Below, piece by piece: positions 12,155-25,007 of a stretch of DNA of 64,000 nucleotides. Below the pieces are notes generated by a model. That model saw nothing but the letters and a program-made list of their open reading frames with translations. It ran no database searches and was not told the origin of the DNA. The stretch is from Holacanthus passer (lineage: Eukaryota > Chordata > Actinopteri > Pomacanthidae), in assembly GCA_025331565.1 (NCBI GenBank), contig JAFREQ010000011.1, positions 9,692,001 to 9,756,000 of the forward strand, read 5' to 3'. The position numbers and the translations under genes are program-made. Position 1 is the stretch's first letter; each line of letters begins with the position of its first letter.

Positions 12155-15100
12155 TTACTGATGTCGACTGTTAGACATAGCTGAAAATCGGCTCACCTGT
12201 TCATGGTACTTCTGATTTTGGTAACCTGGCGACTCTCGTTCTGACATGGTTTTAAGTCTGACTGCTCCTTGTCTGTCGAGAGAACGAGACCTGGGGGCTT
12301 TGAACTGACTGCGCCGGTGCCATGACTTAAGGTGTTCACTCACTACTTGTTGTTGGAAAGCACTGGAGCGGTAGTGTGGATGGTCCCATTGAGCTGGGGA
12401 TGGGGACAGCCTCACATTAGGAGGTAAAGGCCTCTGTGCTCTCTGGTGTGGCACAGCGGCGTCTTTATACCAATATTCATATCTGTTGGAAGGGCAGGGA
12501 GCCTGCTGGGCGTAATAGCTCCGTGCCGAGTCCAGATCAGGTGGGTAGACCATTTCTTCATTATAATAGGCTTTGTGGAAACTGGGGCTGGACTGGTGCC
12601 TGGGATTATGGTAAAAGCCAGTGCGTGGGAAGGCCTGAGGTCCATAGCTGCCAACTGGGCCAGAGTGCGGGAATGCAGACTGATACTGTTTGGACAAATC
12701 ACAGGGCAAATCCTGACACGGTGAGCTGTTGTAAGATGTAAACGAGTGTTCAGAGTTGCTATCCTCAGAGCTAGCATGGCTTCCATAGTTCACCCCGGGG
12801 GGAGGAGTGTCTGGTAAAGTTATTGCGAATTCTGTCAGTCGCCTCCTTGGACCTCTGGAGCGACCACGGTCCTTTTCAAATGGAGACTCAGGGTTGGATA
12901 ACCTGTGCAAAACACACAAGATATGCTGTTACATGGCAAGTACATTATTATTCCTAATTGGCAAACAAACTCAACTTCTTCTTTCTTTTAACAACTATAT
13001 GTGTGAAGGTAAATTACATCACTGTGATTTGCAGTAAATAAAAGGCTCAGCGTAGGCGTTCTGCTAACATGCAGTACTGTAGATGTGTTTGAGGTGTGGC
13101 TACCTGAGGGACAGTCGTCTGTGCACACGCATCTCTGGTGTAGAGGGCGTGCTGTTCGACTGGTTGCGGTTCAGCCTCAGATGGGAAAGTTGCATTGGCA
13201 GAGCGGACTGTGCCAAGCAAGCCTCCAACGGTGGCAACAATTCACTTTTGGCTGGACTGCTGAAAACACAAAAAAAAAAACAGCAGCACAAGAAAATGTT
13301 ATATTTTGTTTCTCAGTTTGTGCATTTATAAATGGAAATATCTGAACAACATAAAAAATACCCAGGCTTTGTTCATCATGACAGAGACCAACAGAGGTTA
13401 TTATATGTAGATGTGCGTAACATTGTCTATTACACTGGAAAAGGTGAATACACATTATTACAGATTATTATTATTATTCTTATTATTATTATCATTTATG
13501 GGCTACTGAGTAGTAAAGCACAAATTCTGCCTTTACATCAGGGTGTCATTATAAATCAGTAGGATTTATAGTTGTGTACTGGCTCTTCCCACTGACTGTT
13601 GTAGCACCAGTGCAAAAGCAGATGGCAGTGCTGCACATTCATGAACATCACTGACATCTACTGCGTAATAAAGGGCAGGAACAAGAGGATTTACACTGGA
13701 AATTACTTTGCGAGATCAGCAGCAATATTGAAAAGGAGAAGTGTCTTCCTCCTGCTCCATGTGTTGTCTTCACTATCAACAAACAGCAGCATGGAAATAC
13801 AAAGCAGACCAAGCACACCAATCAGTCCTTGCTGTGTCTATATAGCCTTAACTGCAATAGAATTGATGAAAGGGTGCATGTTTTGCTAAAAGGCAGAAGT
13901 GGAGCTTTAATTATTCACTTCCTTTGACTTGTTTTTTCCAAGAATCCAATCCAAGAATCCACAAAATTTACATGTCAAGCAGCCTACTACAATCCAAGTA
14001 CCACAAACCACACTTTTGTAAAACTGAAAACTAGATGAACAGGAAAGGAGCCGTGATGGATGGTCTGTGTTACCTTGTCTTGCTGGATGAACGCGACTTC
14101 TTGCTCTTCTGGTAAGGTTGGTCGAGACTAGACTCTGTCCACGGTGAGTGCTGGATGGGAGGAGGGTCATACACAGGGCTTGAGGTTAAACTCAGCTCAG
14201 ACTTGAGGCTCGGATGGGGAGACTGGCTCGGGGTCAGCGGAGGCTGTGGAGTCATACATGGAGACACGTAGGAGCCGTTTGTGAAGGCCTGTGAGGACGC
14301 AGGGGGAGGCTGGGGAGGATCAGTCTCTCCTGGACAGGGGAGTCCCGAGGACAGCTGTGATGACTGGCTCGTCACTTCTAGAAAAAAATAGAAATGACAT
14401 AGTGTGTGATACCAGCAGACAGTTATGCATTTCCTCCATAGATTCTTTATATTTATTTCACCATCTATTAGTAAGAGAAAATATGAGCACTTCAAGATCT
14501 ATTCTTTCTGGACTCTGCTGACATTTCTGCATGTTTTATGGCAAACATTGCTCTGCTTTGAAACTACACAAAGTTGGTCTTGCTCTTGTTCTCTTTAACA
14601 CTAAAATAAAAAAAACAGCTATTCCACTTGTAGAAATTGGGCCTTACCTTCATCTTGCACTACAGAATCAGACAGAGAGCTGTCATCAGATGTACCCAGA
14701 TCTGAAAATCAGACAAAACACTTTAATATATGTATGATACATTTCTACAAATCTATGAAAAGTCAATTAAGAATCATTATGAAGTGAAAAGTAATGAACT
14801 CCCAGCATGGACTATTATGAAAGGCATGTGACGTCAAACTGTCCTCTAGTTTGGCCGGGCGTCTCTCACCTTGTTGTGCAATATTAAAAGCAGGGAGTGG
14901 TGATGATCGACCATGCTCCAGTCGCAGCTGAAACGCAGTCTCTTGCAGCTGTTTGAGCTTCTTCTCCTCCCTCTTGCATTGCTGTAAGCGGCTCTTTTTG
15001 ACAGCCTTGCTCTGGTGATCCTCCTCGCAGAGCTTGCGCGCTGCCTCGAATATCTTCATCTGAAGCGCTAACTCGGCATCCACCAAACTTAGCTGTGACT

Positions 15101-18100
15101 CCTGTAAAAGTTATGGCAGTGTGACTTTTGAAACACTTTATGTGCTTGAGGTTTACGTATAGTTTAAAAATGACATTATTAAGTCTTGCGGTCTCTAAAA
15201 TGTGCTTATACCTCTGCTCCTTGAGGGATGCTTTGCTCATCCAGTTTAAACGCAGCTCCGATACGTCTGCGAATCTGTGGAGGTTTCTCTCCTGGCAGTA
15301 ATGGGTAATCATCTGACAGCCGGCCTGTCAACTCCTGAACAACACAGAAAATATTACAAATCCACCTGTCCACAAAGCAACATTTGATCACGACTTAAAG
15401 TTTGTTTTTCAAGACAGATTCTGGCTTGGTGAATACTTAATTGAAATAAAGACATCTTTTCAAACACTTATAAATCCTTTCATTTTAGCTGTTCAAATAA
15501 AGACACACACACACACACACATCTCTTCAGAGGGTGTATTCACCCATGTCCATGGCAGTTTTGAAATGATGTACAAGTATCGTGTTCTGCTCTCCTTACA
15601 TGTTGAGGCATATAGGTTCGAGGAATCTGTTGCACAATTCTAAGTTTGCAGAGATTTCCTTTCACACCACATTCTTTGGGTCTCACTTTCTCACTGTATC
15701 CAGTGTCTGTGTCCAACATCACAACACACCGTTACTGACTTCATTAAAAGAACAGTCATGAAAACACTGTTACTTTGAGTCACTGTGAACCAGCCACCTT
15801 TGCAGACAGACAAAAACGTAACAACAGTCAGTAAGATTAACTGTTCTTTTGTCACCGAGAGAAGGGAGAGGCATCATGCCTGCCATTAGTTCACCAAAGC
15901 ATGTCCCAACAGGAGTGCCCAGCCCAAGTGTCAACAGGAAAGAATGATCAGTCCTGGGATTTTACCCTGGAGCACCGACGCATGGCAGAGATACTCCAAA
16001 AGGAATATGTGTCCAGTTTTGAAATGACTTTATGTGGCAATTTCAGTCGTTACTTGATGATTCACAATGCAGAGAAAAAGAAAAAAGAAAGAAAAGACTG
16101 AAAATGAAAAGGTGACGTGACAATCCAGGCTGTTGGATGGAAACTGCAATGAAACTGAAATTGCTTTTGCCAACTGAACCACCAGGATACCTCTTCAAAA
16201 GCTGTGATACATTAAAAATAAACTCAGTGCAGCCACATTGCGTGGTCTAATTTCCCCACACGATGTGTCTGAAAGGAAAGGGATGATGTTTGTATTCTGC
16301 TCAGTGGTAAGAGCCAAAATAATAACGTCACAAAGGACATAAACTTTGTTTCCTCTCACCGGAGTTCCTGACCGGAGTTAACCACTGTGACATTAAGGCT
16401 AAGCTAATGCTGACAAATTTGAAAATGCATCAGTTTTTTTGGACATCCATGTACATCAAGCCAGTGTTTTATTCAATCTGAATTACCTGCCATTATGCAT
16501 CATCTGGCAATAATCTGTTGGCTCAAAAAAACTAAGTATAGTGTGGACATGGCTGAATACGTCTCAGAAATGTTCCTTCTTAAACGTTACGTTGTTAAGC
16601 TGCAGTAAAATGCGTCATCAAACATCCTGCACTGAACAGCCCCACCTATTTAATCTTTTACAACAGGTGCTGAATAATATGAAACATGGCGAGTCCATGT
16701 TGTCAGATCTTGCTCAATTACACAACACTTGTCTACTATTGTTTTACTTTGTCTAGGTCTAACAACACCTTTATTAAGATTTAAATGATCTCTGATTATC
16801 ATAACTATGTGACTCATTTGTTTTGAGACAAATTTTCTATGTAGTTTTTTACGCAGCCTCATTAGTTTTTAAACCGTGGATTTGCAGATTACTGTTACTT
16901 ACAGCTTCTCGGATGCAGAGATCCTTCAGCTCCAGTATGCAGCGCTCCAGACGGTCTTGGAGAGCCTGGTGTTTGAGCTTCATGGCCCGTGTATGTGTGG
17001 TCACATCCTTAGTATGTGTTGTTGGGCTGTCAGAGCCTGCGTAGCACAAAAGGAAAGAAGCATATGGACTCATCTGAGATTATGTGACTGAAGTGTGACT
17101 GTTAAACATTACTATTTAGTACAAAGTGACATCTTCAAATTGCTTCTTTTGTCCAAACAACAGTCCAAAACCTCTGTTTACTATCATAAAGGACAAAGAA
17201 AAGCAGCAAATCCTTACATGTCAGAAGCTGGAACCAGCAAATGTTTTCACATTTGTACTTGAAAAACAACTGAGAAGATTAATCGATTATTAAAAGATTG
17301 AAAGAGATTTCCCCCCCCCCCCATCAACTTATTGATTAATCGACTAATCGTGCAGTTCTATTCAGTAATCAACATATGAGACCATAAGTAAGGGGAAATT
17401 AAAGTTAGAAATTACAACGTAAAGCCAAAGCTTAAAGCAGTGCCACATTTCATTCCACAGGCAAATTCATAAAATGAAGTAAATTAATTGGGCATCCAGC
17501 TAAAGATTACTTTCAATATCATTTAGTCAATAAACATAAAATCTAAAAAAGAGAGAAGTACCTATCAGACCCAGACCCAACAGCAATGCCAGCTTAATAG
17601 CTTCTTTAATCTGATCAACAGTTCAAAAAAACGCCCAAATGGTTATTAATATAGTGACAGATGACAAAGAAAAGCAGCAAATCCTAAGATGATGGAACCA
17701 GTAAATATATATATTAATATTTTCACTTTGACTTTGTTTAGAAACAAACATGATCAGTCATTGATGAAATGTCTGCTGATTCACTGATAAAAATATTTGA
17801 CACAGAAGCATAAATACATCCTATACAGCCTAGCTGAAACTTAGGCAATCCAGTACAGAAACGCCATAAATGCCACCTTTTATGGAGCTTATCATTTCAG
17901 TTTTTGTTGACATTCATCACGAAGGTGTTGATTCAACTCTGTGGTCAGTTTTAGTGCTCTGGTGGTATGGCTATGGTATTCTTTGCCTGCAATTTGGTAA
18001 CTCCTCTTTGCTGTTGCTTTTTCCATTTTATTATAATTCATGTTTTTTTTACTTTGTTTTTCGCTGCCTTGTAAATATTCTGGCATGCTCATACGATGGC

Positions 18101-20599
18101 GCCCAAACATTATTTTAATTAGAAAGTGCACTTTCATTACACTGATTCAGATTAACTCTCAAGGTCACTACGGTCAACACAATGGCTACATTCAACAGAA
18201 CGTACCTTTAGTTTTTATCGTCGTGTTCATTAGTGGCACGATCTATCTCCGTATCTATAAACAATGTGAGAGTGTTCGACTGGTGCTGTCTGCAGCCTTG
18301 GTGACTAATGACATTAAGATTAGTCTCGGGGCTGTGGGAGTGGCTTCAGGCAAAATGCATTGAGCACCACATACCTTCAGAGATTATTAACAGAGTCCCT
18401 GCAGGTATTTACAAATGTCGGAGGTGCAACAGGAAAGAAGTGTGACAGCATGACAATAGGCCAAAGAATTCCTCTTCCGAGAGTGACAATCCCCCTATTC
18501 TCTGTAGATCGGCACTTTTTCATTTTATAGAGGAGGCATCACGTGGCTCAATTTAAGGGGCAAGGAATGTCAGGAAGGCAGAACTAATCACTGCTGGGCC
18601 TAGCAAAAACAAGACTGCCAAAGTTTGCTGTTCATTCTATGGTAATGTTACCGTATGGGACTGAGAGAACGATGTAGACACCCAAACTCTGTGACTGCCT
18701 TGATGAAGTTAACGGTGGCAACCCAAATAGACTGACTTACAAAACACAAAGTTTTTGAGTTGCACATGTTAGATCTATTAATCATTTTCTCAATAAAATG
18801 TCAGAAACGAGTAAGAAATGCTCATTTCTTAGCAAAAACAATACAACATTTTTTTCATAACCCAAGATTCAAAATGCTTGTTTTGTCCAAACAACAGTCC
18901 AAACAAAAAGATGTCCAGTTTAATATCACAGAAGACTTTTTGGCATTTTGGAAAAAAGACAAATGTCTTATCAATTACCAAAATGACTACCAGTTCATTT
19001 TCAGTCAACGAACTAATCGATTAAAAGAATAATTGTTTCAACTCAATTATATACAAAATATGTTAAACCAACAAAAGAGGATGTATTCTTTTACAATAAG
19101 ACAAAGAAGTGTGAAAATGTAGAAAATCTGAGGGTGTGGCATTTGAAAGAAGTTAACTGAGCAGACCTCTGTTGTCTGCTTCTCATCTCTACTTGAGGCC
19201 TGAGGTTCAATGCTACATTAGCTAAGTAAGTAATCTTGTAGCAAGTCACAATAGGTCACATGCATTTTAGTCTCTGTCGGAGTTTTCGCATGACAACTTG
19301 TTTTCTTTAACAAAGTTGATGACTTGCACTTAATTTCAACTGACTGAAATTGTGCTGAAGTTGGGAGTTGATTTAAGAATGTAGATCATTTTCTTGGCGT
19401 GCCAAGAGAATTACAGCAGTAGCTGTTAACTCCATGTAATCTGCCATGATTGTGTTTTTCTCTAAAAGTGTGTTGCTAAATATTGAGTGAAGCACAAGCT
19501 TGATCAATTCAACAATGGTTTTGCAATAAAAGGGGCAAACTGTGCCAGGAGAAGATTTATGATAAGAAAAAAAGTGTCTGAATTTAACAATGAGGAATAA
19601 GGAGGAAGACGTTAATTGTGTCTTTGGAAAAAACTCCTCAAACATCTTTACTTGTGCTTGAAAAAGTAAAGATGATGATCAGTTAGAAGAAGGACTAACA
19701 GCTCCGTCACATGACAGATACCAGGAGTCATTCAGACATATTGTTTATGACTGCTGGTCACTTGCTTTCTTTAGTCATTACCAACACAAATATGTTCATA
19801 TATGTTCTGACGAAACTTTGAGATTTTATTTGTCTTCTTTCAGAGGCCATTTGAAAGCAGGTGCTGTGATGAGATTACATGAGACTGAACTAAGCTGTGT
19901 ACTTAGTTTCAACATCGATTTGTTCCTTCCGCAAGGGTCTACAGAGTAAAAGAGCTTGGTACTTTGCTTTGTAAATCAGTGTGTCAGTTAAATTCAGGGT
20001 GCGAGTCTCACACAAACCTGTGTTAATTTGAAATCTGAACAGTCAAAGAACATTTTGACAAGCAATTGCTCAGAATTCTGAAATGAGGCAATCCCCTCTT
20101 GAATTTACTTTCGCTTTTTACATTAGTTGGCAATTCAATAAAGCTGCCCATAAAGTGTCTCTCAGACCAGGTTGTTTTCTACTAATATAAGGTGTCATAA
20201 TGCTGGCCATTGTCACCGATATGGATTTATAAGAGTCAAATTTTAATGCAGCCAAATAGCAAACCTGTCTACAGTGAACCACACTGACCATAAATTATCA
20301 AATATATGTGTTATACCCTAAGACAAAGTGAATGGAGAAATGTTTTTCATTGTAGCCTGGCTCATCAAATGTTATTATTATGTAACAGTGGTATTAGTGA
20401 ATACTACATGGACAGACTTGCCTGGGAGTGCCTGAAAAACAGTGCATGTGCATTCCTTCATTTAACACAAAAATGTTCACGACTTTGACAGTTGTGCTAC
20501 TACGTGTTTCAAAAATGCTATAAGTGCTACACTACATGTTTTACCTGAATGAAGGATGATGCCGCTGTCAGTGTCACTGATCTCTCCGGTGCCCTCCAT
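12155..20599 (-). CDS. inava: Innate immunity activator protein INAVA (complete, eight coding exons)
   Basis: Coding exons on the minus strand: 20545-20599, 16903-17036, 15212-15334, 14870-15101, 14648-14701, 14074-14377, 13104-13259, 12155-12902. All junctions keep phase; the sum is 1806 nt, or 601 residues. The start MEGTGEISDTDSGIILHSG aligns with the human INAVA (C1orf106) N-terminus. The CUPID region follows: LQDRLERCILELKDLCIREA, then YPLLPGEKPPQIRRRIGAAF, then a helical segment rich in K, Q and E. Later landmarks are SDDSSLSDS, SPWTESSLDQPYQK, and VSEHLKSWHRR with SLDRQGAVR, all matching human counterparts; the region between is low-complexity, rich in P, S and Y. INAVA binds cytohesins through CUPID, stabilises epithelial junctions and supports pattern-receptor signalling; human variants associate with inflammatory bowel disease. 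FRMD4A/B and CCDC120 share CUPID, but FERM sequence is absent and the C-terminal motifs fit INAVA. Confidence 0.93.
13460..13500. repeat. (TTA)n microsatellite
   Basis: Imperfect trinucleotide run in the inava intron between exons ending at 14074 and starting at 13259. Confidence 0.8.
15502..15520. repeat. (AC)n microsatellite
   Basis: Short dinucleotide run in the inava intron between the exons at 16903-17036 and 15212-15334. Confidence 0.9.
17130..17360. repeat. Dispersed repeat, CGATTAATCG family, copy 1
   Basis: Contains 'tccaaacaacagtccaaaac', 'aaagaaaagcagcaaatcct' and ends in 'attaatcgactaatcgtgca'. The same blocks in the same order recur at about 17655, 18775, 21950 and 23350. I recognise the end sequence as a very common teleost interspersed repeat, but I do not name its class. 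This copy carries a run of about twelve C at 17311-17322. It sits in the large first coding intron of inava. Confidence 0.6.
17655..17800. repeat. Dispersed repeat, CGATTAATCG family, copy 2 (fragment)
   Basis: Shares 'gacaaagaaaagcagcaaat' and the following 'ggaaccagtaaat' with copy 1. The ends are lost. Confidence 0.5.
18775..19045. repeat. Dispersed repeat, CGATTAATCG family, copy 3
   Basis: Shares 'ttgtccaaacaacagtccaa' with copy 1 and ends near 'gaactaatcgattaaaagaa'. It lies in the inava intron and explains the open frame at 18760-19032. Confidence 0.55.
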
Positions 20600-20659
20600 G
20601 TCAGTAGATCGACTTCCTGTTGCTGTTCTTCAGTGGATGATGTCGACGCTCAGCATGTC
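20600..20659 (-). other. inava: inava 5' UTR part of the first coding exon
   Basis: The exon holding the start codon begins after the acceptor TTTTACAG (bases 20667-20660), giving 60 nt of 5' UTR before the ATG at 20599. It contains a short upstream ORF (20630-20656). The sequence preceding the main ATG is CTACTGACATGG, with G at +4. Confidence 0.65.
20630..20656 (-). CDS. Upstream ORF in inava leader (8 codons)
   Basis: ATG at 20656-20654 is followed by seven codons and a TGA at 20632-20630, predicting MLSVDIIH. It ends 30 nt before the inava start codon and is in the 5' UTR of the same exon. Short leader ORFs usually lower translation of the main frame. Whether this one is conserved or translated cannot be judged from one sequence. 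Confidence 0.45.
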   Translation of the reverse strand: MLSVDIIH

Positions 20660-20679
20660 CTGTAAAATATGACTTCAGT

Positions 20680-20745
20680 TAAGATAAGATTTTCCTTTAT
20701 TCATCCCACAATGGGGAAATTTACATTTGCAAATTTAATTTTTAT
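20680..20745. repeat. Dispersed repeat tail, AAGATAAGA...CTTTATT type
   Basis: Reads 'taagataagattttccttta' and then 'cccacaatggggaaatttac'. Related pieces occur at 52654-52685 and, inverted, at 61335-61365. The combination of CTTTATT and a GGGGAAATT block is familiar from fish interspersed repeats. It sits just upstream of the inava start exon. Confidence 0.5.
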
Positions 20746-21949
20746 CATCCATTACTATTTCCAAGCTTTCAACCTGACTTCAGGGATCATTTGTGACTAC
20801 ATTTCTGAACAGCTGCTGTCATACAATACAATTCCAAACACAAAAGGCAAATTCCATCAAGAAAAACAAAAATTTCCACAACATTGTAATGACAAAAAAC
20901 ATTTAAAAAAAACCTGGATACAAAATGGGACAAAGAGCAACTAGTCATTGCTACAAACAAAAGCAATAAATGAGTAGTCAAAATCCAAAACCAAATCTAA
21001 AGCCACACACCATGAACACAAGCTTTCCAAAGGCCCATTACTCAATGATGTGACCTGTAGCTGGAGTGATTCAGGTGTGACTTTCCGTCCTGACCCTAGA
21101 GTCAGGTGTAGTCATAGTCTCTCAAAGCGTGAGTGCACATACATGTTGCCAAGTCTCGGGTGTTTCCTGTGACGGCCTGTTTGTTACTCTCTGATGTCAT
21201 ATGATCAGCATTATCTCATTCTTTCAGATAAGAGGCTCAGGACGCATGAGTCATAATTTCAGCCTGTGTCCCATAAAAACTGACACTTGTTGGTTAAATT
21301 ATTAACTAAGAGTATACAGGAATGTGGCGATGGCTGAATACCAACACACATGGGAGGTGAACCTCAGCTAGTGGTACGAAACTTCCCCGCAGTCACTGTT
21401 TTGAGAGCGAACTAGGTAAAGTGAAGAGATGAGTTGCAACATACAAACAAGAGTTGTTTCTAGCATAGGTTGGTCTATCCACACAGTGACTTTCAGAAAT
21501 ACAGGGGTCAATAAAATGTATCCCCTTATCATCCTGAACATGACAGGAACATGATACATCCACTCCACAGCTCATATGACTGTGACTGGAGCCTTCACAC
21601 CTTCAACTCACAGATAATTTGCTGCTATGTTTGCACAATCAGGGCAAAACTGCCTATGTGGAGCACTTTAACATAGCAGCACCTTAAAGTACTCAGTTCA
21701 CACTGAATGAGTTTGAGAAATGGGAAATGGAAACATATGTTAGCTTTTGCAGAAATGTTAGCACAATCTACAATCTTTGGTATTTACTGGTACACTACTA
21801 CATTAAATGTGGCAGGCAGTGATTTGCATGCTGGTCAGTGGGTGAACGCAATCCTACTAAAGAACAGGATTTTGGACACATTATAAAACTACAGGCAGGA
21901 GTTTAAGGATCACGTCACTGATCATTTTGATAACAGCAAAAATCAGGGC

Positions 21950-22200
21950 TGCAACTAACAATAAATATGTTTTTAGATTAATTGACTAACTGCCCATAAA
22001 ATGAAAAAATTGAAAATCACATGTTCCCATAACCCAACCCAACATGACGACTTCAAATGACCATATTTATCTGGCCTACAGTCCAAAATCTGAAGAGAAA
22101 AGCAGCAAATCTTCACAACTTAAAAGGCTGGAATAATCATTTGTTTCCCATTTCTTTGATAAATAACTTACTTGCCGTTTCAGTACAAACCCCCCCGAAA
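21950..22200. repeat. Dispersed repeat, CGATTAATCG family, copy 4
   Basis: Begins 'gggctgcaactaacaataaa', then has 'tagattaattgactaactgc' and 'agaaaagcagcaaatcttca', in the same order as the other copies. It lies in the inava 5' UTR intron. Confidence 0.55.
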
Positions 22201-22902
22201 CATAAGATGACTTAAACAGTACTTAATACATCATGTAGGTAATTTTGTCCAACAATACACACAAAGACACTGTACTTTAAAAGCTGTGGTTTCCATACAT
22301 CTTGGAGTGTTTTAAGTTTTCCCACTCACACCAGTTTCAAGTCCAGTTTCACCACACGGGGATGGAACCGTGTTACAAAGAGAGGGAACTGAAATGACTT
22401 CTAGTTCTTTACTAGTTTGATGTTTTGTCATACATATTCAATCTGTGTGAAACATTTCTGTTGTGTGCTATATTTTCCAACAGATTCTGCACTTTTGGAT
22501 AAACTGTTACACACTCAAATAAAAACACTTAGGTACGGGCATTTATTTCTTTGTGTGGGTTTAGAGAAACCAAACACTTAAATACAAAAAAACAGAAGGA
22601 AGGAGTTGTTTCTACCCTGAAGGTGCAAGAAACTGAATTACAACACACTTGCTGAAGGCATTTCTTCCTTGTTAATATAATTAAAGTGTCACTAGCATAG
22701 ACAAAACAATCACACCATGTTGACATAGTTCATGTAAAAGTATGAATGTCTCAATATGAAATATCAACGAAAAATACTATTAACACAATGACAGCCATTC
22801 CACATGAATCCAAATTCATCCAGAAGAGAATTAGATTAACTGAAAATGGGAGACAGAACATGAAACACTGCCAATTAGACAACATATGAAAGAGCTACTT
22901 AC

Positions 22903-23040
22903 TTCATGAGAAACTTAGAAAAACTCAAATCCAGAGAGTGAAACCTTTTCCTCAGAATTCCCCGCTTGAATAGAAACGCACAGAACCCGAGCTGAGTGGA
23001 GTCTGGAGAGGAACGAGAGACTCGCCCACTAAGAAAGCGC
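22903..23040 (-). promoter_or_regulatory. inava: Probable inava non-coding first exon and promoter
   Basis: On the minus strand a strong donor (CTCATGAA|GTAAGTAG, intron bases 22902-22901) follows about 100 nt of moderately GC-rich sequence that suits an untranslated exon. If spliced to the acceptor at 20659 it would place another minimal leader ORF (ATG AAG ACA TGC TGA) across the junction. No TATA box is evident. The transcription start is probably between 22980 and 23060. Confidence 0.4.
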
Positions 23041-23349
23041 TGCCCGCTGAAGAGGAGTGGTCAACATACAGAGAGCAGAGGGGGCTGAACACCTGAGTCA
23101 GTATCATATAACTCAGTGCTCCTGTCTGAGTCTGAAACTATGTCAATAACAATGACACACATACTGACAAATTACGCTTCACTTTACCTTCTTATCAGTG
23201 TGCTAATATATGGGCGGTGGTAACCTGAGAGAAACATGTGTCCCATTACAAAAAACACTATCACTATAAAAAAAATATGACGATGATCGAGGGCCCAGGA
23301 GAAACACAAGAGGAAGAGCACTTATGCTATAAATTTAGAGGGGAAACAA

Positions 23350-23640
23350 TTAGTTGATTAATTGATTAGTGGATCAACTTCAAAAATAACCAGCTTCTCA
23401 AACATAAAGATTTTCTGCTTTTCTTTATCTTAGATAAAAAATAAATTGACAATTTTTGGTTGTGAACTGTCCTTTTGGACCAAACAAGCAATCTGAGGAC
23501 ACCACCTTCCAATCTGGATACTCATGACTGTTTTTATTTTTTAAACCATTTTCTTACATTTCATGGACCAAAGGATTAATTGGCAAAGTATTCCACAGAT
23601 TGGTAATGACGAAAATGAAAATATTAATTGGTTGCAGTCC
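23350..23640. repeat. Dispersed repeat, CGATTAATCG family, copy 5
   Basis: Contains 'caattagttgattaattgat', 'gattttctgcttttctttat' and ends 'attaattggttgcagtcctg', which is the end block in the same family with point changes. It lies just upstream of the inava promoter. Confidence 0.5.
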
Positions 23641-23999
23641 TGGTCGGTTTATCCACATGATGTTTTTAACTAACAAAGACAAAGACTCTTGTTCACTTCA
23701 ACTTCGTCAACAATCTCCTGGCCCAGGTTTGTGGGACAACTTTCAAGGCATCTGACTTTTAAGCATAAATATATGAAGCCAAAAATCATGCTTTCATCAC
23801 CGGTCATAGAAGAATCTACGACCTGATAACGGACTGTTGTCAACTCTCACAGGGTTGACATCCTCTGTTTTCGAACAGTGGACAATGAATTTCTGCTGCC
23901 ACCTCCTGGTAAACAATTATAAACTTATATAATTAACTTTACTGGCTTAAATCTGCCAATAGACATCCTAAATTGCACCCCTTCTCTTCCTACTTACAG

Positions 24000-24416
24000 A
24001 CTACCAGTGCCAAGAAAACCCTTTTGTGGCCTGCCATTTTTGCCTCCACTAAACAGGGGGGAAACACATGGCGGTGGGATAGTCTGCATGATTTACAGAG
24101 ACCCAGAGGCAGCACCTGCTCTGTAACTGCATGGCTCACATTCATTCTGAATCTCAATATTCATTTTGGCTTTCCAGGAATGTTGGTGCTCAGACACTCT
24201 GTAAAAAGGTCCAGCAATTCCCAGACGCTCAAGAATCAGATCTCAAATGACATGGCACTGAGAAAGCAGCAGATATTTGCTTCAGTGACTTCTACATTTA
24301 GGTTTAAACAGTGTGAGCACAACTGGGCACATTTCACACATGCCTCCACGTTTGGCATCGACAAGGCACTCAAAGGCAGACAGATCAGTATTGGCGTATA
24401 TGTCAGCCAATAAATC
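24000..24416 (+). other. Unassigned open frame behind a splice acceptor
   Basis: A clean acceptor (CCCTTCTCTTCCTACTTACAG, ending at 23999) is followed by an open frame of 138 codons starting TTSAKKTLLWPAIF, running to TAA at 24414-24416. I recognise no domain. The opposite strand is also open over much of the stretch, which suggests chance or an old repeat rather than a gene. No promoter or partner exon is obvious nearby. Confidence 0.2.
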
Positions 24417-24880
24417 ACAAAAAATTGAAGGACTGAAAGAAATGCCAAGGAAATGTTTTGATACAGTGTAACCATTCTGTAGTTTGTCCACCAGAAAGTA
24501 GCAGCCGCATCTTGAGTAAACAGGCTGCATACCAAGGAGTTTGATAACTTAAAATCATATAAAGGAAGCACACAATTGAATAATAATCTCTTATCATGGG
24601 AAACCACAATTATGAGGCTATACAAAGAGTAATGTCAACAGTATTGGAGCTGCCTTCTAATGAGGGAGCTGAGAAAAAGCTCAGACACGTTTTCAGAGTT
24701 GGAAGGAAATCAGTTTTATCACAACGTTCCTCTTACAATAATGTAATTACAATGAGCGTGCAGTTAAGTCCATCATGATCGATGTGAAGACTAGTTAAAC
24801 AACTTCCCACTACACTGATTACTACAGGAACAATCCAGTTGAGTGCTTAAGTCGCCAGTTGGTGGATGTCATGGTTAGTT

Positions 24881-24888
24881 TATATAAA
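24881..24888 (+). promoter_or_regulatory. Candidate TATA box
   Basis: TATATAAA lies 120 bases upstream of an ATG with fair context (GCCATCATGG, ATG at 25008-25010) that is immediately followed by a donor-like GTGAGC. The arrangement resembles a tissue-specific promoter with a first coding exon holding only the initiator codon. No annotated gene supports it. Confidence 0.3.
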
Positions 24889-25007
24889 CCAGTCCCCTGA
24901 CAGACAGAGAGAGGGCTTTGTGTAGCCAACACAGCAGCTGGCAAAACAAATTCTTTACATATTCTTGAGTCCTTTTATAAGTGTCCGGCTGGACTACTGC
25001 TGCCATC

